Origin: Apostichopus japonicus
Taxonomy: Eukaryota; Echinodermata; Holothuroidea; Aspidochirotida; Stichopodidae
Assembly (NCBI RefSeq): GCF_037975245.1
Contig: NC_092561.1
Location: 21,402,826-21,466,825 of the forward strand
Direction: 5' to 3'
Length of the DNA: 64,000 nt
Shown: in pieces, positions 45,001 to 60,000 of the stretch
Numbering within the stretch: the first letter of the stretch is position 1
Layout of the letters: the number at the start of each line of letters is the position of its first letter
Notes under the pieces: model-generated
The model's input: the letters and a program-made list of their open reading frames with translations, nothing else
The model's database searches: none
Told to the model about the DNA's origin: nothing
Program-made: the position numbers and the translations under genes

Positions 45001-48000
45001 ATATGTGTCCTTAAGCAGTACTGTAATAAAGCAATATTACATAACTTTGTAACCTTTAATTTTTTTGTTTCTTTTTTCTTTTAAGGAGAAAATTCCTCCT
45101 CAATATATACATGATCACTAAAAAAGTTGAATTTATAAGACTTGTTCTGTACCATTAGTTGGTTCGAGTAATTGGTAATTGATCTTTATCTCCTATAGAG
45201 AGTTACTTGTGATTTTGTTGACAGAACCCTCTATCAGGTTCACTTATTGTTTTCAATGGATAGAGCATTTGGAGCAATATAATGGGCGTTGGGGGAGTCA
45301 AACTTTTGACGTAGTTTTGCTAATAAACCAGAATAATACATTTCTAAATATAATAGTTTTTACTTTAATGGGTTATATATAATAAATATATAAAATAAGC
45401 TTTTGCCACTCTGTTAGTCGGATTAACACAATAGAAGAGTGTTGTTGCACATATGGCTCGCTTTAGAAATTTGTAGACCTTCAACTAAAGTCTGAAAATT
45501 TGAAATAGTTGCTGGTATCTGGTTGCTGGCTCAGATGCAGTGTCCCATTAACTTTTCTGTTCAAATTTCTAGTAAAAAGAAAAGAAAAATTCTAGTCAGG
45601 GTCTAGTTTTCTAATGAAATAACTGTTAATAGAAATAAATAATATAAATAAAGTCATAAGCCAAACGTGCAAAGGTTGGCAAATTTGTGCTATTATATTG
45701 CAGACGATTATTAACCGAGAATTTAATAAAGATGTTCTAGACATCCACGACTTTGGATATATATATAATCAAACTACGGTATGCTCGGAAAACAAATAGC
45801 CAAACATGTAGTATGTTGACTGGGACTTTCATGTATAATAATGTTGGAAGTATATTCTTCGTAATGCTGGTTTATGTTAATATAAAACAGAGTAGTATGC
45901 AAATAATATATGAGACAGAAAGCAAGAAAGTAAACTGTAGTATTTCAGTGTCTCAGACAATTTGCACGGTCCTATGATCCTGTAATCAACAATTTCACTT
46001 GTGTTATTTGTTTTCCATCAGTGTATGCTCGGGATTTTACCTGCCTGAGTAGTGATCCCCTTATAGAATCATCGGCGCCCTCTCACCTATTTGGAGTCGG
46101 CCGTGACCAACCTCCCATCAAGTTTGAGCGTTACTCGCCTAACGGCGAACTGAAAGAGTTGACCGATGGGAACCAGACAATGCTTGCAAATGATATCGAG
46201 AGAATGGAAATCCCACCTGGTACAGGACATCATACAGACACGAGGACAGGAGTGTTTGCTTGTACATCATCTACCAACGGCTCTGCTCAGATTTTGGTTA
46301 TTAACCATAGAAAACATAGTAGTAAGTTGAACAAGTTTGTTTATCTAAAGACCCAGCTGCATGTTATTTGTCCGCCACTCTTGTTGGTAAATAGATGATC
46401 ATGACAAAGTCATATTGTTTGCTTTCGTTGTTATGGCGCAAAGATGGTTCATATCAAGATAGCCTATTGCAGTAGCTTTCCAAACTAATATCAACATTTA
46501 GTTATTAGACACTCTAAAGCACGAATGAGCATTTGAATGTTTTAACTGTCATTAACAAGCATTTATCAACAGTATAGCAACAATCTGTAGGCTAAATTTG
46601 CTACATATTTCAGCAAATGTCTTGCTATCGAAGTTTGGGTTAACACAATTTTCCATTTTGGTACATGAAGTCACCAAACGCCGCTGTTGTGCAATTTCGT
46701 TTAAAATTGTTTTGAATGTCTGGCCTCTACAACGCTGTGATACTGTTATATGTTTCAAAATAATCATGCAGGCAATTCAAGGAATAACATTTCTCATACT
46801 TTGGTATATGATAACTACGATGTTTTCAATATAAAGTCATATGGAACATTGTGTTTGAAGTATATGAGCTTTATAGTTTAGATGAAGATTGCAACATATT
46901 TTGTTTTGAAACTTGAATCATTTCAACGTCATTGATCAAGTGACTATTGTTATTTCTATCAATTACTTCGTAATCAAATTTTCGAACAAAAATGTCACTT
47001 ATACATTCCTTACTTCATTGATGAATTTGTCATCTTCAGCTATTTCGTCGGCATAATAGCTAAAAAGATTTCCGCAATTTTGTAATCCGCTCTGACTTCT
47101 GGTCTTTAACCTTAGGATACTATCATTCACGTACGCAATACATCTCAAGCATGCACTTATTAGTCAGGATTAAAATCCACCGCATGGCCAGCGATCGCGA
47201 GTACGTGATACTTTGTGTTGTTATGGTCATGCGATCTTTAGTCCTCTACACAATCGACCACGTTTCAATTTCCCATAGTTCGATATCGTACAGGACAATT
47301 TTGTCATTTTCTGTATGGGGGAATGCTGATTTTCCATTTGAAATCTACATCGGACCTTTGAACTTTCACTCGCCGACGTAGTTAGCCAATAAGCTACGCT
47401 ATCCCATGCCGAGGCACATGCCCACCAACTTTAAAGTCTGTTGACATGTCTGCATTACGGTTTAGAAGAATGAGTTCACCACATTCAATCACAAACACTC
47501 ACGCACACCTCAAACGCACGCATCCTTTTCCATATTATTGTGGTACGTTACCATGGTACATCCTGTTTCTTTAAATAATTTCACTATTCTATGGATTCAA
47601 CATCTTTGGGAACGCGTTGGCATAATAGATATATGTGAAATAAAATAATTATATCGATACTTTACTCATTTAAATGTTCTTCTTCTTCCTCGCGCATTAC
47701 TTCTGATAGATGTTTTACCTGACGGATATGTCACAAAGACAGCCAGTGTGGGCGACACAGTCACTCTTCAAGTTATTTCACGATCAAACAAGATTAAATG
47801 GCGACATAATGGTCGAAAGGTTCTTCAATGGAAAGGACGGGCAAGCGTTACTCTCCATAATGTGTCTACAGACGATGAAGGAATCTACGAGGCCTACACT
47901 TGTCTGCACAAGCCACACGCTTATATCCGATTGATCGTCAGACGTAAGCAGTTCTAATGGCTAATTATCACAAAATGTGTATGCCAGACTTTCACCTATT

Positions 48001-51000
48001 CATTTTGGTTATTGTTGATTATGTGTATTTTACAATTAGTAATTATATTTGCTTCCAAAATCTAGAACAACTAGTTCCAACACTATTATTCATTTTGTCG
48101 AATATAAACAATTTCATTCATTCATTTTCAAGTATTGTTTCTCGACTTATGCTTAGAACACAATACTGATAAGCTGAAACTAAAATAACTGTAGTTAAAG
48201 GGCATACAAATTTTCCTCTGCTTAAAACTGGATTAGTTTTGTCGATACCCAACATAAATGTTCTTTCTCTCAATAGGTTGTCCTCTGAACTTTGTTGGAC
48301 ATCAGTGTAACGATTACTGCGTCTGTTACAATGGAGGTGTCTGTACAGACGAAGGAAAGTGCATTTGTCCACCAGGCTTTGCAGGGGCATTGTGTGATGG
48401 AGGTATTTTGGCAAATAGAGACAAGGTTGTCTCATTTTATCATAAACAAACTATTTGCGTTATCGTAATATAACTACTGTACTTAGGTGATTTTTCTAAA
48501 CCCTCACTTGTTGACAGAGAGAGAATGTGTAACCGATGCATGGAAACAGATAAATTAATCCAATGACTCATTTTGCAATGTTATATGTTTTACATCAACT
48601 ATGGTTAGAATGTAGATAGCCAAAACTTTAAGTTTAAAGTTAGAGTTTCAAGGTTTATAGGATTGTATCAAGTTCATGCTTTCTCACATGACTTGAAAAA
48701 CCTTTAATCCCTAGTCATTGGTAAGTTGTCGCACTCACCCAACCAAATGTACAGAATTCAAACAGTGGCTTCGGTGGCACTAGAGTGCGCCATATCAACG
48801 TGTCACCTCGCTTTACCATATTGATATACCTGGATAAAGAGAGTAAATTGAGAGATAAAGTCCCTTGCCAATGTAATGATCTGACCAGGACTGGAAGCGG
48901 TAATCCTTATATCCATTTGATTACGATGCCCATTTAACCTGATTAAGTATAAAAAATAATATATTTCCTTATTTGTCATTACATTATAAGTTCGTGGACC
49001 AGATTGCTTTGGAGAAGACTGCCAGTTTAGCTGCTCGGATCAGCCTCTCTCTAAAGAAGGATTTGAAGGAAGCTGTGGTGGTGAATTATTTTGTCTCCCT
49101 GATCCATACGGATGCTCTTGCTATCCTGGATTTCACGGCCTAGGGTGTACAGAGGGTAATAAATTCCAGCACTCAAGTCGTGTACAAACATATTTTCTCC
49201 GAAGTTTCAATATAAATTACGATTGACATCGAACAGTGATTACCACAAATCAAATCAAACCATACTCGAGAAGAATTGACATATTACAAGCTTTTCATTT
49301 TTATTCAATAAGTTGAATATTTAGGTTAAGTCCTCAAAACAATTAACAGAAAATGTCTAATGTAATTTTTATTTTAGCCTGGAAAGACGTATGTAGGCAA
49401 TTTAATGACTTCTTTGCTACAACCCGAGACAATAGTTGAGCGCCTGGAATTGATTGTAAACGTATCATTTTAAAAGAAGGTTACTCTCTCCCTAAATCTT
49501 TCTGCTTTGTTTATTATCCATTGTTTGAAAAAATATAGATACATGAATTTACATTTTTGATGACAGAATGTGAGCCAGGTACATTTGGAGCAGACTGTCT
49601 TCAGACGTGCCACTGTTCCGAAGGATCTACATGCGACAATCAAATGGGCACCTGCTCACCGGAGATATGCGAAGAAGGATGGACTGGCGAAAATTGTAAC
49701 GGTAAGAAGTTACAGTATTACACTCGTGCTTTCTACTCGTGTCTGCATGAAACAATATGTGAAACCAGCATATGGTGCGATTATCTCAAACGTGGGATTT
49801 AGTGTGTGTGTGGCGTGAGTGTGTAGGTTCTTCCCTCAGTTGCGTGGTTAATGTGCTTTCCTTGAAGACCTACTGCAGTAGCGTGACTTCAGAGGTTCAT
49901 GAATAAGTTCTACGCATGTAAGAAGTAACGTTCTAAATACATGACTGATTTCTCAATTCAACTATCCGTTGGGTTTCCTTAAACAAATTCGTAAGACTTA
50001 TTTTAACACCATTTTATATTCTTTCTATGCAAAAACTTTTCTATACCGATACAAATGTTAAACCATGTAAAAATGCACTGGGTTAACACCTTCATTGCTA
50101 GCCAATCTTTATCACCTCTTCCAACACATCGCTCTAATGTGGTGAATTGATGTTGATAAAGTAATGTTCTCTTATTTAAGCTCTTTCATACTATTTTCAG
50201 AGAGAATCAGTTGCAGACATGAACCATGTTTGAACGGCGGGACATGTGAAACAAACTTTGGATTCGAAGGATATAATTGCAACTGTCCTGTTGGTTTCAT
50301 CGGTTCTAACTGTGAATTAATTGGTAAGTATCCACAGGAGGTCAAGGACCAGGTCAGTCGACCTCATAAATTTACGGGACATACATGGGAAGGCGAAAAT
50401 ATTAATTCCTTCAGGTGCCGTGACAACAGCACTCTTACCCATTGGCGGATTAACATGCCAGTTTATTGGCTCGAAACTGGTCGGTCGTTGGGTACCCATC
50501 GCGGAAGATGCAGTAAGTTCGATGTGCCAAGGGCTTCGTTCACGCTAGTCATCCGAGTTTCCAAACACCGTGCTCGATTTAAGGACACACCTCCTCCGAT
50601 TGGATCCAGTGTCCCGTAAACGTTCTCTGACTCTTCTCGTCGTGCCTGATTATGTTATACCAGGTACAAGAGAGAAAGGGTGCATATATAATCAACTTAA
50701 ATAAGAGATGATGTGATGCGACACAGATGTTCCTGATGTTTCTGTTTATGCCACCCACGACTTTGATGCATCATTCTGAAAAATATGCTCTGCTCTTTTT
50801 TGTCAATAGATTATAGTGCATGTGCTAGCACTCCTTGTCAGAACGATGGAAACTGCTCTGTTCAGCTTAATGGAAGCTACATTTGCTCATGCGCAATTGG
50901 TTACGAAGGTAATCAGTGTGAAGAAGGTAAGTTCGATTCACGTTACACGCTTTATTAATGAAAGTAACAAACTTCACTAAAGATAACAATATAAGGATTC

Positions 51001-54000
51001 TATTATGAATTCAGGAAGGAGATGCCAACTTGGTGACAACAGTACTATCATTTTTAATTAGGAAAATGCTAAATGTTACCTCATGGCTACTATAGCTATT
51101 GTAGAGGGATATAATGTACAATGTTATATTTGGTTACAAACAGAAATCAACGAATGTGAGTCCCAGCCGTGTCTTAACGGTGGAAGATGTACAGATCTCT
51201 TGGGTGGATTCACATGTGATTGTCCCGAGGAAGTCAGGGGAACTTTTTGCGAGCAAAGTAAGACTCATGCAACTAGCTAAACCCAAGCACTGTCCACTAT
51301 ATTTTTAATGACATTTTAATTTCTAATTCTAATAATACGTTTTATATTTTATTACAAAACAATAACAAACAGCATCAACAGTCTTATTTGGTCAGGGAAA
51401 TTCCTTACACATATGCAAGAAATATTCTTCGATGTTTACCGCTTAATTAGTGAAAACCGACTTTCATCATCTGACTAATATCATCTCCTGGAACTTCTTC
51501 TCTCATTCCTACAGTGTTACCTTAACGTATCCGTTTACCGTTATTATCTATTACCACATAGTGAATGTGATGGCAATGGAATTATAATGTATCTTTTCTC
51601 TTTGCAGTCAACTATTGCGAATGTCAGCTCTGGGGTAACTCTCATTACCACACATTTGACGGTAATTTCTTCACGTTCCAAGGGGACTGTGAATATGTCG
51701 TTTCTGAGCATTCGCAGGAAGATGCGGCATTATCTGGTCTGCCTGTCTATTCCCTCATTGTCCGGCAACATAAAGAAAGGCCGGATGACCAGGTTACGAG
51801 ACTCTCATTTCTGCAATTTGAATTTGAGGGTACCATTTACAAATTACAACATGGCGGTCTTTATGTAGATGGGGTACAAGCGAATACCCCTTACGTGGTG
51901 CAAGGTATTGAAATAACACTCCGATCCGATAACACTTACGTGAGTATAGGATTTTGCTATTACGAATGGTAACAATACAGCCGGTAGTAAATGAGATTAT
52001 GATTATTAATTTACTATAATGGTTAGGAATAAATTTGCACAGTTTCCATACGAAAATGTATACCTTCCATGTGTTGATCACCGTACAAAGTACATTATTT
52101 GATGGACAAATACAATGTGAAAATATCATTATCTGTTATTGAAACTGGTTGCTTTCTTTCTCTTCATTTCTTGTAGATCTTAACAACAAATTTTGGATTA
52201 GTTCTGCAGCTTGACGGACATACGCTTGATCTTTCTGTTCCATTCGCATACCGAAATCATGTGAAAGGACTATGTGGAGACTGCGACCAAAACATCACCA
52301 ACGATTGCTCCGGGGTGGTTGGTTATTTATATTTCACTTGCGACGATATATAGGATCTAACCGGTTATATTCTTTTCAACTAGGAATTACTCAATGATTG
52401 CAATATGCCTAATATTTTACAGTATATGAATTGATTTGTATTTAACTACGCCGTGTGGTATAGGATATAACATGATAACAGGGGCGTATCCAGGATTTTC
52501 TAACCCGGGGGGCGCGAATTACTATCTAAGCGGAGCGCCACCATCGGTTGGCGCGGAGCGTACAAGAAAATGTTTGGTTTTGATACCCCCAGATCACCGG
52601 AAATGACACTTCTAGGGCTTGAAAATGACCAACCAGATGTACACTTTTGCCTGAGAACCAAGTATTTTCCAATAGTTTTTTCCCATCCATAACCTTTGTG
52701 AAGATTGTCACCAGTCACACATCATATTCGACCTCATCGCATCTCCAGGGGATCATTGCTTTTTTGAAGTGATTCGACATCGCGGCCCACAATACCCGTA
52801 AGCCCCACTTTTGAAGGTTTTAAGCCCATTTTTGGTTCAGAATTTCAAAATTCACATTTCTCGTGATTAAACTCACTTCAAAACAAATCCATAATGTTGC
52901 AAAAAATTCATTTATGGACAACGAATATAGAAAATCTTCCTTGAACCCCTAACAGACTGGTCAAACTTGCACGAGTAGAGGGAAGTATGATAAAGAAAGT
53001 TGGTCAAGTAATTTTCGAGAATTCAGACACAGTTAATTCTTTGGTGTACAAATATTGAAACCTCCTACAACGGCTATTATAAAACTTCGTTGAAGGAAAA
53101 GAAAAAAACCCAGATATTTCAGAAACCTAACACTACACACATAGGTCAAGGAGGCGGGGGGGGGGGGGGGGAGCGGCCTAACGAAATATTTCTTTCTGAA
53201 AATTCGGGCAATATGCTGAGAATTTTCCGGGCACCTATACTGAAAGAAAAATACATTGCAATGATGTAGCTAAAGGAAATGAATAGTTTAAAAATTATCT
53301 CCTTGGTAATTAAAATAAAGTTCTAAGCTTGGCTGACTAATTCACTTTTACTAATGTAAAAGAAAGTTTTGACATAATTGGACCTCCATGCTTTTTCTCC
53401 ATCTACATAGGACAATTCGTTGTTTATGTGAGCATCGCGCGGTATACTGCGCAACTTTCAGTGACCGTACGGTACATGATGGCATGCGATGTAATAACCG
53501 ATGCTTGCTTATATGATATTGACATGAACATGTTGAACGCGCGCGGAGCGCGCGAAAATGTTGGTTATATTTTCGGGCAAGTCGTTACAGCTCCCCAAAT
53601 GAAAATTGGGCTCCTTCGCCTTTGACTACACACATAGACAGTTTTGAGGCTGTTCACCCTGGAACGCCATTTTCATGCTTACTGATATGATGTGATATCT
53701 GCTGTTTGCTTTACAAATTCGAACAGGCGCGAAGCGAATAATTTGCCAAGGGATGGGCGAAGCCTGTAGGCAAACTATCGAAGCGTAGCGCCACCACGAG
53801 TTGGCGCGAAGCGTACAAGAAAATTTTGGCCAAAAATGCCTCCCAGATCGCTGGAAATGACACTTCCCATGCCGTGTAAGTTGCATCTCAGCATTTTCTA
53901 TTTCGAATTTACTAGCGATATCATAAAAAAAATATGCTCGGGCGGGGGGGGGGGGGGCGGCGGTCGTAAATGCGTCATGTTCCCCGACGACTCGGTCGAG

Positions 54001-57000
54001 TTCGGGACCAGCCACAGTTGGTTTCATAGCAAAATTGTTTAAGGCGTCCATACACACACACGCGTTGTGATAGACCATATATAGATACATTAGTGAGAGA
54101 GGAAAAATGGAAACGTCAAAAATGGAGTTGTCGGTGTAAGGGGTAGGGTGAGGCGCTTGCCCTCTTACGAATCCTCGATCCGTCACTGGCTACCCGGCCA
54201 TGTGTATATAATAGGGTTCAGCGCTGTAATGATGTCACTGTTCCTCTTTCTCTTCCCGGTGTCTTGGCGTTTATCTTCTACTCCCTTCTTTTCTCCTTTT
54301 TCTCTCCTTCTTCTTTTCCCTTCCTTCCTCTCCTCCTCCTCTTTTTCCCCTCTTTTTTCCTTTTTTCCCCTCTTTTTTCCCCTCTTTTTCCCTTTTCCCT
54401 TCTCTTTTTTTTCTCTTCTCTTTTTCTTAATCGGGGGGCGCGCGCCCCCAACGCCCCCCCCTGGATACGCGCCTGGATAAAGTGTTCTAACTAGTATTCG
54501 CTTTCCTTTAACTTGAACATATGTTCGTTGTTATTTGAGCTCTTCATAATAATATCGTTCCTATATTAATGACTATGCGTTTAACCCAAGTGGCTACCGA
54601 CTGTAAAGGATCAACGCATGTATGTATTTTAGATCCTCCTGCAAGCAGGAACTCGCGAAGAAACCTCATTGGTTTATCAAAGACTCAAGCTGACCGAAGT
54701 CAGTCTCTTACATTCATATTTAACGTCCATGATTATGAATTGTCAATAACTCTGTAACTGGACGACATACATTAATCTTGGAGTTACTCGAACCGGGGAC
54801 TTTATGATTAATGTTACAAAGAAAACTGCTCCTCCTTATTTATCAACAATAACAGCGAATGCACGAGAGTATGTGAATTCAAATGTGTCGATGTATCATT
54901 GATCTATACGAATGTTTTCGGCAATAATTTATGGGTAACTCTTCGTGTCGATACCTCATAGGGACAAGAGGCGGTTGTGTGCGGAAGACGATGGAAAGCA
55001 AGTGACTCTTGTGAAGCAGCCAGACCATTTGATGGATGCTTGGAAAACGAGGAAAACAAGGAAGAAGCAGCAAGACTGTGCAGTATAATTACTGATGCAT
55101 CAGGTAAACAGTACTACACTGTGTTCATACACGGTAATACACGATTCATACACGGTAAAGGTATACCATGCACTATTTAGTTTCTGAAAGGCTAACGAAC
55201 GAGTGGTATATTCCGGGAGCATCATTTTCAATCTCTGATTACACCAATATTAATGTGTTGAAGGTTTACAGTGTAGTTCAAGGGCATAGGCCATATCACA
55301 CGACTTTACAACACTTAAACCCTGGTCCTTGTGAATAGAGCCAATGGCGATAAAGTGCCTTGCCCCATGACACAATGTAATGATCTGGCCAGGACTCGAA
55401 CCTGCGAACCTTAGATCACAAGTTCATTGTATTAACCAATTGACCACAACGCTTTCTGCTGTGAGTTGTAATGCTAATATTGTATTCATCAACTGTAAGT
55501 TTCTTCATTCATGGACACCTGCCGAAAGGCTTTATATATTTTATCCAGACATTTGCTGATAGATAGATATCAACAATTGTTTGTCAATTGTTGATGTAGG
55601 TGTAAAAGGAAAGGCTACATGTAAATAACTCATGACATATCATTTAAGAGATAAAAACGGTACAATTTAACTGCTATTGCGTGCTTGAAAACATGCATAT
55701 CACGTAGCTAAAAAAATGCCTCTGAAATATTATTCACCCATGGCGTGTCTTTAACATATCATCATCTAGGTCCTTTTGGTGACTGCGCTGGGCGAGTAAA
55801 CCTTGAATCGATTGAAAGAAGTTGCCAGTATGATCTTTGTTCCAGTCTCCCAGATGCATCACTCCTTTGTGATCATCTTGAACACTTGACCAGTGTTTGT
55901 GGTAAAAAAGAACCTTTCGCGCAATCCACAAATTGGCGGGATTATGTTCCAACTTGTGGTGAGTGATAGTTTCCCTCCTTGCGACTTTTATGTCTAAATT
56001 TGTTTGGGTTAGCCAATTCAGTAGCCTAGTTAATAATAATATATGCAGAATAGTAGCAAAATTTCATCTACGTGTAATGTGTTGCAGATTCCATATTCTA
56101 CTCGATATTTTGTTAACGGAGCATACGAATTTGCTCGTAAGATGTACAGATGGGTTTTTTTATGTCTAAAATATTTAGTCGTTCTTTGTTATTAAGCCTG
56201 ATTCTAGTAAACACATTTACATATGAACTTCCTAAAAAAAAGTTCAAAAAACAAGTCTTCGTGAGGTCATCCTCCTCTTCACTATCACTAATTCGAGGCC
56301 GTAATGATGATGTAAATGATACTTCTGCCTGATATGACTTTAGAACTCTCTACATTAAATGAAATACCCAAATCATTGAAATTAAAATTTAGACAGTCGA
56401 GCGTATTAAGTAATTCTCTCAAGCAATATGTATTTTCCGAATCTGGATGGAAACTTATTTGTTCCGATCTTCATGCCGTGCATTGGAAGCAGCGATTTAC
56501 ATGATTGGTATACAGGAACTGAAGATGTCGTTAGCCGTCGCTCACCACGTCTTCTTTAAAGCTTGATCACTTATTTACTTGTGGTGAATTTCAAAATATG
56601 GGAATAAAAAGTCTTATTGTACACTAGTCATGATCTTCACCCCATCATTGTCGACTATGATTTTGAACACATGACTTTCTATAGTAACGAAATCGTCATT
56701 AGCGGAAATTAAACTTTGTGGGACTTCTTTCACACTTTTTCATCGGCCTTAAAGGGTATGGTTGTCCGAGTAACACGGTATACAAATCTTGTGGAGATGC
56801 GCTTCAGGAGACGTGTGCGTCAACATTTCGTCAAGGGTATGGTGCTGTTCTTCCTTGTGTTGAAACATGCGAATGTGACTCAGGTGAAGTGCTGGCTAAT
56901 GGAGATTGTATTCCTCAAAACGAGTGTGGATGCATCACGGGTGACGGTGGGTATATCGAAGTAAGTTAAGGGGGATTGTTTCAATCATAAACATAATGTC

Positions 57001-60000
57001 ATTTTAATGTTATTAATATAAAATTCGAAGTGTAATTAAATAAATCTTGATTGACATGTTCTGACATGAATATTGTTCTCCATTAATGTGATGGCTAGAT
57101 GAATAACCAACCAAAACTCAATTATTGATCTCTGACTAGTTCAAAACTATTCATAAATCCTCCCGTGAATTTCGTCTTGCTATCCATCATCGTAATATTA
57201 ATGTCCAAACGTTTAGCGTCATCACCCATCATCCATATTTCATTTGATATTCATATAGAACGGCGAGTCATATCAGACCTCGGACTGTGCATTACGATGT
57301 TTGTGCAACTCCGGGCAACTTGAGTGTGCAACGATAAGCTGTGACGTCAACGCGGTTTGCATATCCAAAAATGGAGTCAACCAATGCTATTGCGCAGATG
57401 GTTATGAAGGAAATGGTATCACATGTGAGACAGAAGGTAATGCCGCAATGTCAACCTCAGCTCAGTAGGCCAAATCTTGCCAATGTGTACGCTGTTTACA
57501 TATATTTGTAATGCTAACTACTATGATCAAAGTTATGTGAATGGGAAGATAAAGTAGTAATGTACGTAATTCGTCATGATATTGACGGTCTTATTAGGTT
57601 ATACAAGAAAGTAGAAGTAAAAAAATAATAACAGGAGAAAAAACAAAAACAGTTGACCTCTATGTCCTGTTTGGCTCTGTTAGAGAGGAAGTACTAGAGG
57701 CAATGGATTGTATAAGGATGACATTAAGGTTGTTATCGTCAATGTTTTCAGTTATATTTCATTATACTTAATTTTAATAAATTAACAATTTGCGTCTATT
57801 ATTCGAAGAGTGAATATTATTTTGTTTCTCTCTTCCATGCACCTCTCTTTTACCTTCTTACAATGTTCACTATCTGTCAACAAAATATTCAGACCTGCCT
57901 AATAAATAAACAGTACTGTCACCTGGGCGAAAATAATGAATGGCAAATAATTATCTGTTTTCTTGTAATTGTTCCAACAATCTTGGTCAGTGGCAACTTT
58001 CGTAATGTGCTGATGTATATTAAATAGGAGGCTTACTTATAAAGAGCAGCAACTTCATTTTGGGTAATCAAGGACTTAATATGAGTTGCGAATATATTCT
58101 CTTCTTTACAGCATTTTGCAGTTGCTCAATCTGGGGAGGTCTTCATCTGTTGTCATTCGATGGACTCAAGTTTGATCACTATGGAGAATGTGAATATACA
58201 TTAGTGTCACCACACAGTATAGGTATTAGTGGCTACCCCAATTTTGAACTCAAAGGAAAAATTGCCAAGAACTCACCTCTAGAAGCTGTATCATTCATGA
58301 GAGAGGTAACGCTCAAGTACCAAGGATCGACTTACCAATTAAAACAAGATGGTGTTGTGCTAGTTAACGGCGAAAGAGTACGTCCTCCATATTCTCACAA
58401 CAAGGGAGTTTACATCAGCCAAATACTTGGGCACACGGTGAGTATGCGGGTATGCTAATTTAATACATACATGTAGTAGAAATAGTAAAATCATTGAAGC
58501 GAACACATGGCGGAGTAACTACGGCAACTGATGGTTATTATTAATCATAGACTTTGGCAATTTTACATATAACATATTTTATTCTTTATATTATTTTGTT
58601 CAAGGTTGATCCGTAGTTCAGTATTCGAAGAAGGTTTTCAAAATCAACCTTCAGGCAAACGAATACCATCCGTTCTAATGAGGGATAACTTATTTCAACG
58701 ACCTCTTTACTTTTCTTTTCATTTTTCTTATTGTCAATTGAAACTCTGGAAACGTTTCCGGCAAATTTGTTTTCGTGCAGTAACTTGCTTCTGCTACTCA
58801 CTCTAAATATCTGTTCAAATAATTGATTCGGCTAAGTCTCCAAATCGATACACAAACCAAGTCTAATATTTGATATGTCTCATCATAAGCGAATTGAGTT
58901 AGCCAGGTGATGAAGTTGGTTTGCTGTTTTGGAAGTAAAGTACAGTATCAAACACTTTTCCCCCCTCTTCTTTCTATTTAGATATTCAACACAAACTTCG
59001 GACTGAGAGTGATTTGGGACAATAGCCAGAGTGTTGACGTAAAACTTAACAGGACTATCTATTTTAACAACACTAAAGGCCTCTGCGGAACCTGCAATGA
59101 TAACCCATTTGATGATTTCGAGATGAAAGATGGCGTCTTGGTAAGAAATAATAACCACATGTAATCGCTTTTATTATTTGGTACATCCTTATGCATAAAG
59201 GAAATATTTCCCTTGATATCCTGTGTACGTGAACACATGCAATTGTAGTGTACAAAGGTTATTAATTTGTGGTATGTAAGATAAAGTATGGTATTGGAAA
59301 ACAAATACCAAGTCATGATGTTGGCTTTCAAGGTTCGTGTTCAGCCGAAGAAAAGCAAACGAACGTTTCAATGACTTTCCATATAATACGGTTATGTATT
59401 AACAAAATTTGTATTTTTATTTGAGTTCTTTTTTACCATTTACAATCGTTGTGTTATCCAGATTGATCATTTCAAATAACTATGATAAAACTCACGCCAA
59501 AAGATATCTAATCATCTGATTTCGATCTCGGTATTTATTGTAGATGTAATTTTTACTGTCACATCACAACTTAATTTTTTGGAAAGAAAAGTTCACTCCT
59601 TCCCTCCCGTAACTTTTATTAGACTAACGATGATTTGGAATTTGGAGCGAGTTGGAAAACTGGCCTGGATATATGTTTTGATGCAACAGAAGAATTCCTT
59701 TGTCCATATGGTGATGCAGCTAGTACGTTAGCTCGAAACCTCTGTAACGCAATTGTCGATCCAATGGGTATGTTTAATAATTATAATTAATCAAAATGCA
59801 TAGCAATATTCGTGAACTTATATCACTTTGAATAAGTCCCTTAATATTCACAGTTAATAAAATATCCCCCCCCAAAATGCAACTCTGCTGTTTCACAATT
59901 TGACATCTCCCAAAAAATATTTTTAGGCCCTATAACATTTGTATATTTCAATACTAGTGCTTTTGGCAGTGTATATAGAGTTTGTTTATGTTTTTCTGTC

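Larger units (their letters stand above)
52479..54475. mobile_element. hAT-like element, copy 2, in intron 11
   Basis: Same family as 39454-43118: CAGGGGCGTATCCAGG at the left, CCTGGATACGCGCCTG at the right. It starts 162 bp after exon 11. Two further elements appear nested in it (53145-53626, and a partial relative of the 29534 element from 53727). Flanking 8-mers CATGATAA and GATAAAGT do not match, so it may be a composite. Confidence 0.68.

Noticed and set aside
46552-47381. Short open frames between Tie/VWD exons 2 and 3
   Set aside because: No splice sites in the needed phase, no domain, and AT-rich intron composition.
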